Below, in pieces: positions 57,781 through 64,000 of a stretch of DNA of 64,000 nt. The notes below the pieces were generated by a model. That model did no database searches, was not told the origin of the DNA, and worked only from the letters and a program-made list of their open reading frames with translations. The translations under genes and the position numbers were made by a program. Position 1 is the stretch's first letter, and every line of letters starts with the position of its first letter. Source of the stretch: Pomphorhynchus laevis (Eukaryota > Acanthocephala > Palaeacanthocephala > Echinorhynchida > Pomphorhynchidae); the NCBI GenBank assembly GCA_012934845.2, contig WNNJ02003060.1:42081-106080 (forward strand). Reading direction: 5' to 3'.

Positions 57781-59630
57781 AAAATCGCTAATTATTCTTA
57801 TCGACATTTATTTTTATTAAATTATAAGTTATATTTATCTTAGCACTATTTTTATTCATCTATCTCTTGATAAATGTTTTAGAATATTTATATAATATAA
57901 ATTACAGTTAGTATTAACTCTTGATGACGTGATATCAAATACGAAAGAATTTTAATACAACTTTTTTAATTAACTCGATCAGGAAAGTATAAACCTGCTA
58001 CTTTTTTACAACCTTCGTTTGGAAGCTTAACTCGGAATGCGCCTACAACAGAAGCCTAGCCCCAAATGGGGCGTTTCGACATTAGTCTAATCATCACTAA
58101 AGAGTGATCTCATCAGTGTGGCCCTGTAGCTACACAACTTTGACAGTACTAACTCCTCAGTAAACCTCTGAATGGAAGCCACTATGCGCACGCTCCTCCA
58201 CTGGTTAATATTAAGAATATAAGTGTAAGCTTGAGGTTTAGTCGTTTTCCTTCTATTTTGGGCAGCGTCGTATCCCTCGGCGGCCGCAACTTGTGAAGCT
58301 TGACTGAAGTGGGTCCGTCGCAGTCTATTGTAGTGTCAATTGTGGTGATATTATATGTGGAGCTTCGTTGTCCCCTCTATGATTTGCAGATTCACTTCAA
58401 AGCTGTTTTCGCAAGTGCTTTCGTTGTCCAACAAAAGGAGCCCGACTCTGTTATGTTGTAATATTGTCTGAGGTTGTGATCGATTAGACTTATAGATGAA
58501 TGTATGCATTCATCTGTAAATGAGGTTGTGAACTGGTCATTTGAATTAGATAATAGTTGAAACGTAGTTTGATATATTGCTTGAGAGCAAATATAGTTCA
58601 GGAAATTGAGTGAAGGAAGTATGTGATGATTAGAGAAAGATAGGCTAGATAATGGTTAGATATCCTTAGATAAGAATATGTAACGGTATGATTTCGTATT
58701 ATGCTTCGTAAATCGTAAAATATTATTAGCAGCAATATGTAGGTTGCTGGAAGTAGAGAGTGACGATTTTGTATGAATGATATGAAATGTGTGGGAAATG
58801 GTAAGTGCTCGGAGTCGTTGTTGAGATGAGAGGAAGTGACGAATGGCTAGTTTGAAGTACCGGGAATATGCAACTAGAGATAATTGAATATGGTAAGTGA
58901 TGCAAATACACAAGTTTCATTTTGTAGCTTACTAAACAAAACATTTTATTATATAATAAAATATGCAGCTAACTAGGTCATGCAAGGTGGATAGTTTTTG
59001 GCGCGACTGTTCAATACAGAAGGGTTTTAACATCCACTTCCAATGTAGCAGTAGAATGTCGAGTATATAATTAGTTGTTGTGCAATGAAAGGTCGCGGAC
59101 GGTGGTTTATGTGTAAGATATTCGTTCTTGACTTTGCGGAGTGCTGATTTAATCCAACGACCAGTTATGTTGTTGAAGTCACAAAGTAACATGTCATAAC
59201 AAAATTTTTATATAACAAAATGTGATGGCAAGTTCACAAAAGACGACTAACAAAGAATTAACAACAGTAACAATGGCAGTCCGTAGCAATCAAAAAATTA
59301 AAAATGTGCACCAGCGAACTACTTGTCGGAGCATCAAACAATGGTCAATTTAAACCCAATTCTAAAAGAAATAGCACCAACAAGGTAAGCTTTTTAATGA
59401 ATAACATAGGAAAAGAAGAGCTTGTAACGCTTACTCCGATCAAAAAACTAAACAATCTCGTGGACATTTATTTAAAAACTGTTTTACAATAAGAGGAGTA
59501 TTTCAACAAGCTACTACACCCGTTTGTAGCTTAATTTTCTAATCGTAGGAAAATTTTCCACAGGAAAATTCACTTGGGTATATAGAATTTTTTCACTTCC
59601 CCGGATCTCACACAAGAATATCTAATTTGT
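57781..59630. other. mixed-composition region, no gene recognised
   Basis: A GC-richer part (58040-58480) starts with palindrome GCCCCAAATGGGGC, a motif also present at 46380. It contains no long frame. Minus-strand frames at 58656-58913 and 58932-59192 have no recognisable domain. Probably old transposon material. Confidence 0.4.
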
Positions 59631-59729
59631 TAGTGAGAACCTTCAACAGTTTGGGCCATCTGCATGTAAACTCAGTGGAAAGTCCATCAAGATAGAACTT
59701 GATTATTGACGTCATAAGGGATTATTTAA

Positions 59730-60330
59730 GAAATCAAATCAGCTAACTGAGTATTTTATTCATATAGACAGAAAGTGGTTTTAATGCACATTTAAACGCA
59801 CTACATATGAACCTAAGTTTTATTGGATTTTTATGTAATTTTGGATTCCAATATAATATAGGTATAGTTTTATAATCTCATTCAACCTTTATACCCTTTT
59901 TATCCATTATAGAACATAACTTGTAATAATTGTTTCTAAACATAACTCAGTGCGTTCATATGTTGGATTTACATTAAAATCATTAGAATTAACCTCTTTC
60001 ATTAGTATATCATCAATAAAGCTTTTTGCATATGAAGACAAAGTTATTACTAGCTTTATCAATAGTTGTTATTATATAGTTATCCTTTAATTTAGTAAGT
60101 TCTTTATACATATCTTTATTAATTTTATCTTTCCTTTTATAATTGTTTGTTATTTTCATTTTATTTTTAATTTTATCAAATATATAATCTTTCAAAATGT
60201 TTATCTTTGATGTATTTAAGCTTTTACTATTAATCAGCTTACCAAAGTAAGCATTTAAGTCATTATATAACGAATTATAAATTTTGATTGATTCTTTATT
60301 TATAAAATACAAATAAGCAACTATATCTGC
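59730..60330 (-). pseudogene. Penelope-like RT, fingers region
   Basis: 60312-60013 encodes NYIITTIDKASNNFVFICKK (the family's PADKASNN-like block). Further down comes ILYWNPKLHKNPIKLRFICS, then KCALKPLSVYMNKI, matching the WLPKLHKNP block of Penelope-like RTs. Stops and frameshifts are present, and no catalytic YxDD is reached before similarity ends. Confidence 0.8.
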
Positions 60331-60339
60331 TTAATTTGT

Positions 60340-61195
60340 GTACAACTTATTTAAATTGATAAAAAATAAAAAATAAAAAAATATATAATAATAAGGATTA
60401 TTAGCAGCTGTGAAAAAGTAGAATAAACACTATTCAAGAAAAATTGTTGCACTGAGCTGTGAAGATTGCCAATTTACAAACTTGTGAGTTTTCGACTCTG
60501 CTCTTCTAATGATCTAACAGCTTTGAGTAGGAACGAAGATGAAAACTTTTCGATTCCATGTGCTTTGAAGTCAAACTTTTTATGACCATGCTTACTCTGT
60601 TTAGTGCAGTTAGTATACCCGAAAGAAGTTCAAATAATTGGGATTTGAACTCTATATTACGAGCGAGTTTGGTAAACGTCATGTTTAAAACTTCCACGAG
60701 AGTGACTAAATTTTTTCTACAAATGCGTTCTCCGAGCCTATGAATTTTTAACATTTTTTGAAGGTCTCGTGAGGCCACATTACAAAACACGGGATATCCA
60801 TAAACTAGTAATGATCTTACTAATGCAATATATACAACCACCAACTGAGTGGGAAAGGCTCATATGCCGAAATGCGCCTTAGCAGATAAAGTCGACTACT
60901 GCATTTTCTGACAACCTCATCAATATGAAAAGACCAAGACAGGTTGGAGGTAAAATTAACGCCTAGTATTCGAACACTATTAACACGTTTCAGCCCATGA
61001 TCGACTATCAATGGACTATGTCGACTCTTTAGGTTGATATGCATAATTTTTGATTTTGATCTATTTAAGCTCAATAGATTTAGATCAGTCCATTTTATCA
61101 GATTGTCAAACTCAAGCTTAACGTCTCTATTAGAATTTAAGAAGTTCGACGAACTTACAATTATGGAGATGTCATCAGCGAATTTCACATTTTAA
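60340..61195 (-). pseudogene. family D LINE fragment inserted in the Penelope-like element
   Basis: The frame 61188-60820 starts at the catalytic box (KFADDISIIVSSSNF) and continues LIKWTDLNLLSLNRSKSKIM, RILGVNFTSNLSWSFHIDEV. The frame 60844-60506 carries the C-terminal part (LVRSLLVYGYPVFCNVASRD). 5'-truncated at the FADD box, with an A/T-rich 3' tail near 60340-60390. CR1/Rex-like in style but different from families A-C. Confidence 0.85.
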
Positions 61196-61199
61196 TCTT

Positions 61200-61640
61200 A
61201 TTTTAATCTATATTTATATCCTTTTGATAGCATTTTCCTTAATTCACCATTTCGAATTAATTCTAGATTATGAGTTCATATATGTTCATTTATTTTATCA
61301 AAATTAAGATTTTTACAATCGCATTCTGTTTCCATTGTTTCTAATATTATCGTTAAATATAGATTTCAATTCTTTATTATAATTACAAATTTTTTGTCCT
61401 AATAGCGGTAACAACTTATACCTTATTTTAGGAATATTTTACTTAAATCTGATCCTATTATTACTTGACTTTTAGAATGATTTAAAAGACTACCCATATT
61501 TATATTATCTATACATTTATTAATGAATTTTATGGTTAGTGTAAATTTTTTCTTTCTATTATTAACATTTATTGTCCGTTAATAGTATTTGATATTACAA
61601 TAACTGTCTATTATACAACTTAACAGATCAGAAACCTTAA
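61200..61640 (-). pseudogene. Penelope-like RT, N-terminal region
   Basis: In shifting frames it reads TLTIKFINKCIDNINMGSLL and then ETECDCKNLNFDKINEH, LELIRNGELRKMLSKGYKYR. The Cys-x-Cys, the LR and the KG-x-KYR blocks match the region ahead of the RT fingers in Penelope-like elements. It ends where the family D LINE is inserted. Confidence 0.7.
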
Positions 61641-61652
61641 TTAATCTTTGAT

Positions 61653-62393
61653 TTATTGAACAAATGATATTTTAGAAAAACTTCTTATATTTACATAAAG
61701 ATCTTTCAGCTTATTATCTCTTAAAAGTTGTTTTAATATTTCTAATCGTTCATTTATATACATATCTTTTTTAATATTTTTAACTCTATTTTTCCTATTC
61801 CTTTTATCACCATGACTTCTTGGTTTGCGTTTAACCGGATTATTATAATATAGTTGTTTATTATGCACTATACTACTTCTGCCATTTCCTTGTACCACAT
61901 CATTCAATCCTAATGGGTACATGGAATTAAGCGTTTTAATCCAAAAATCTTCTTTTTCTAATAGTTTTTGATTTAATATTGAAATGTTTTCTTCGATAAT
62001 ATGTTCTAAAATAAATAATTTATAGTTTTTAATATCATGTCCTATTAATCTCATATGTTTATGAAATATAGTTTGACTATTATGTTGTATATTATATATG
62101 TGTTTCCTAAACTTAGTTTTTAACATTTGATATGTTTTTCCTATATATTGCAATCCAAATGTACATTGTATTAGATACACTACACCTGCGGAATTGCAGT
62201 TACAATTATTATTAATATTTAATGAAAAACATTTGCTTGTCGTATTACTTACGATACAATTATTATTATTTATAACATCACAAACTATACAATTTTTTCT
62301 GTTACATTTAAAAGATCTTAAATTGAAATCATTAGTACTTACGTATTTTTCCAATCTTGAAAAGTTTTTCTCGCTCATTAACATTTGCTGCAT
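61653..62393 (-). pseudogene. GIY-YIG endonuclease of Penelope-like element
   Basis: Open frame of 246 codons. A Cys cluster (FKCNRKNCIVC, about residues 28-38, then NNNCNCNSAG) leads into the nuclease: VVYLIQC (the GIY strand), YIGKT (YIG), TKFRKHIYNI with the catalytic-region Arg, then FHKHM, and the Glu region LLEKEDFWIKTLNSMYPLGL. A basic tail follows (VKRKPRSHGDKRNRKNRVKN). It would cut target DNA for insertion. The frame is intact but detached from a complete RT. Confidence 0.88.
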
Positions 62394-62514
62394 AAAAACA
62401 AGAAAGGAACGAAAATATCGATTGCTTTCGCGAATACCTCAGTGGGCAATGCATTGCTACTGTCTCATCAAAGTTCAACGAATCCATTCCAATGTTCCAA
62501 TCTAAAGTTTTCGT

Positions 62515-62710
62515 TTATCTCCGCAGACGAATACACATTTATTCACTGCGATAGGTGCCAAAGTTGGAGGCACTGGGGATCGACATGTAGGGCATCGCGA
62601 AGGTGTGAGATCTGCCGTACAAATTCCTATGAATAGTGCACATGCAGTGGTCCTATTTCCTGTCCCAACTGTGGTCTTGACCACCCTGCATGGTTCAGGA
62701 AATGTAAGAT
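62515..62710 (+). pseudogene. LINE ORF1/gag zinc-knuckle fragment
   Basis: Reads HCDRCQSWRHWGSTC (CX2CX4HX4C), then RCEICRTNSYE, a stop, CTCSGP, then SCPNCGLDHPAWFRKC. Such series of knuckles are typical of ORF1 proteins of jockey/I-type LINEs. It abuts the truncated 5' end of the Penelope-like element. Confidence 0.75.
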
Positions 62711-62717
62711 AACTTTA

Positions 62718-62759
62718 ATTTTCTGAAGATGCTAGTAGTTACTAGCGAAATATCAAAAT
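62718..62759 (+). ncRNA. hammerhead-like ribozyme motif (best copy)
   Basis: ATTTT (62718-62722), CTGAAGA (62723-62729), a 16-base GCTAGTAGTTACTAGC hairpin with a 7-bp stem, GAAA (62747-62750), TATC (62751-62754), AAAAT (62755-62759). ATTTT and AAAAT can pair as stem I around a U-C cleavage site. One extra base (T62730) before stem II departs from the canonical core. Confidence 0.45.
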
Positions 62760-62779
62760 AATTTTTGTTGTCGTTTAAC

Positions 62780-64000
62780 CATACCTTGATAGTTGATAAT
62801 TTAATCATACCTTGACATACCTTGGGGGACTCACCACGATCAAGCCATTGACGTGATTGTTTTCATTTATTATAGATAATCTACTTTTCGTCACAAATGA
62901 CTACGTGATCATTAAATGAAACCATGCTGTTTCGTTAGAAAACCATTAAACAATTTAAAACGACGCTCTTGTCGGTGTTTATTTAGCTCATGCAGGACAT
63001 ATTTGCGGAGCTTTTGACCTTGCCTATTTGCTTCAGATGGTCATATACATCGATATCGAAAACTAAAGTTACAATTTAATATTAAATCATCGCGAGTGCG
63101 CTTGATTTGTCAATCAGAATATATTCCATTTTTAAGAAATTAAATATAACGTTTATAACCGAATACATTATAAAGTTTTAATACAATTTGGAATATCTCC
63201 TTGAAATAATTCAATTTTGAATATCTTTTTTAAACAAAATGTTTAAAAGTTCAAAAATAATAAGACATTATTTTATATATTAATATAAATTAATATTTTA
63301 TATTATTATAAAATATTAATTTTAATATTAATGAAAACTTCAATTAAGCCTTAATAACGCAACAAATAGAGTTATGTTAAGTCACAATATTAAATTTAAA
63401 TCTAAGTAATAATTAATTAAATTAAATTATTTTAATTTAATTTTATCTAACTTACTTTGTTTTATTATATTTAGCTTTTTAAATCAAATATTTGTAGCTT
63501 ACAGATAACAGGTTTTAAAGTCTAGCTACAATAAATGAATAGAACTATATCAAAAAAGGGTATTCTTTCATTCTTATGATATAATACAAAACAAAGTTTG
63601 AAAGCATCTAGCGTGTAAAGATTAACGGTATTCATCTAGCATACAATAAGAATCATACCTCTTTTCGATAAAATAGAAGTGGGTTTGTCCCAACAGCGTC
63701 CAAAATTGAAAGAAATTTACGTTGGTACACTTCGTTATACATCGATCACAGTATTGTAGAAAAATCGAGTTCGCCTTAAAAATTAATGCCGTTGCGTTGT
63801 TTATACAAAATTCGCAATGTCGCATAGTTGTCATGGTTTCCATATCAGTTTCTAAATTCGAATACTGGTGACCTGCGAATTATTGTGAAATATTGGTAAC
63901 ATGTTGTTCTAAGAAATATGCCTTCTTAAATAAAGCGATTTATTATTGCTGCGTCTATTTTAAGATTTTAATAGCAATGCTTGCATATTATTTTGAACAT
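62780..64000. other. AT-rich end of window, no gene recognised
   Basis: No recognisable exon, repeat or transposon. A 73-codon minus-strand frame (63843-63622) has no known motif. Confidence 0.5.

Larger units (their letters stand above)
59640..62400 (-). mobile_element. permuted Penelope-like element (GIY-YIG first, then RT)
   Basis: On the minus strand, a GIY-YIG endonuclease frame (62393-61653) is followed by a Penelope-type RT N-terminal region (61400-61205). After an inserted LINE (about 61195-60340), RT motifs continue (60330-59730). Endonuclease-before-RT is the reverse of classical Penelope and Athena order and fits the N-terminal-endonuclease branch described as Naiad/Chlamys. The RT catalytic core is lost at the 3' side, and the 5' end is cut at about 62400. 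Confidence 0.8.

Noticed and set aside
58656-59192. Two minus-strand frames of about 85 codons as a gene
   Set aside because: No recognisable domain, no shared frame or splice signals linking them; kept only as unexplained region.
62502-62684. Minus-strand Cys/Pro-rich frame
   Set aside because: Antisense of the plus-strand zinc-knuckle fragment, whose CX2CX4HX4C spacing is diagnostic.

Overview
The window is AT-rich eukaryotic, almost certainly metazoan, DNA. One host gene is recognisable: a cullin-3 (CUL3) gene on the plus strand with at least 12 coding exons from 28805 to 50949 (726 residues from the first ATG seen). The exons join in frame at GT..AG borders. The protein is clearly CUL3 but more diverged than is usual between animals, so I infer a fast-evolving invertebrate; I cannot name the species. 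No bacterial operons, tRNAs, rRNAs or CRISPR arrays were seen.

The rest is mostly layered transposable elements. From 1 to 16.8 kb: (i) a fragment and then an intact 1012-codon open reading frame of a non-LTR retrotransposon carrying an N-terminal CXC cysteine domain, a reverse transcriptase (RT), a CCHC motif and a restriction-enzyme-like endonuclease (here 'RLE family'); (ii) a decayed Ty3/gypsy-like LTR element with 76-bp LTRs and an apparent self-priming signal, inserted in an older LINE; (iii) broken copies of two CR1/jockey-like LINE families (here 'family A' and 'family B'). From 17.8 to 19.1 kb there are 16-bp and 19-bp minisatellites and a foldback-type inverted-repeat element. From 19.4 to 27.4 kb: a miniature inverted-repeat element, an HSP90 fragment, a family A copy that lost its endonuclease, a 383-bp duplicate of the foldback loop, and a third LINE ('family C').

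The CUL3 introns carry further insertions: a family B LINE (31.9-35.8 kb), tandem repeats (36.8 and 42 kb), a decayed RLE-family copy (44.9-46.0 kb), and a partial duplicate of CUL3's own last exon (49.0 kb). Downstream, 51-57 kb is very AT-rich and nearly empty. At 59.6-62.4 kb on the minus strand lies a Penelope-like element whose GIY-YIG endonuclease precedes the RT (permuted order), interrupted by another LINE ('family D').

The most interesting signals are: the self-priming layout of the 76-bp LTR; a dispersed CTGAAGA-hairpin-GAAATAT motif that looks like a minimal hammerhead ribozyme; the permuted Penelope-like element; the intact CXC/RLE reading frame flanked by a 22-bp CCCTAA-containing minisatellite; the foldback element; and the duplicated CUL3 terminal exon.
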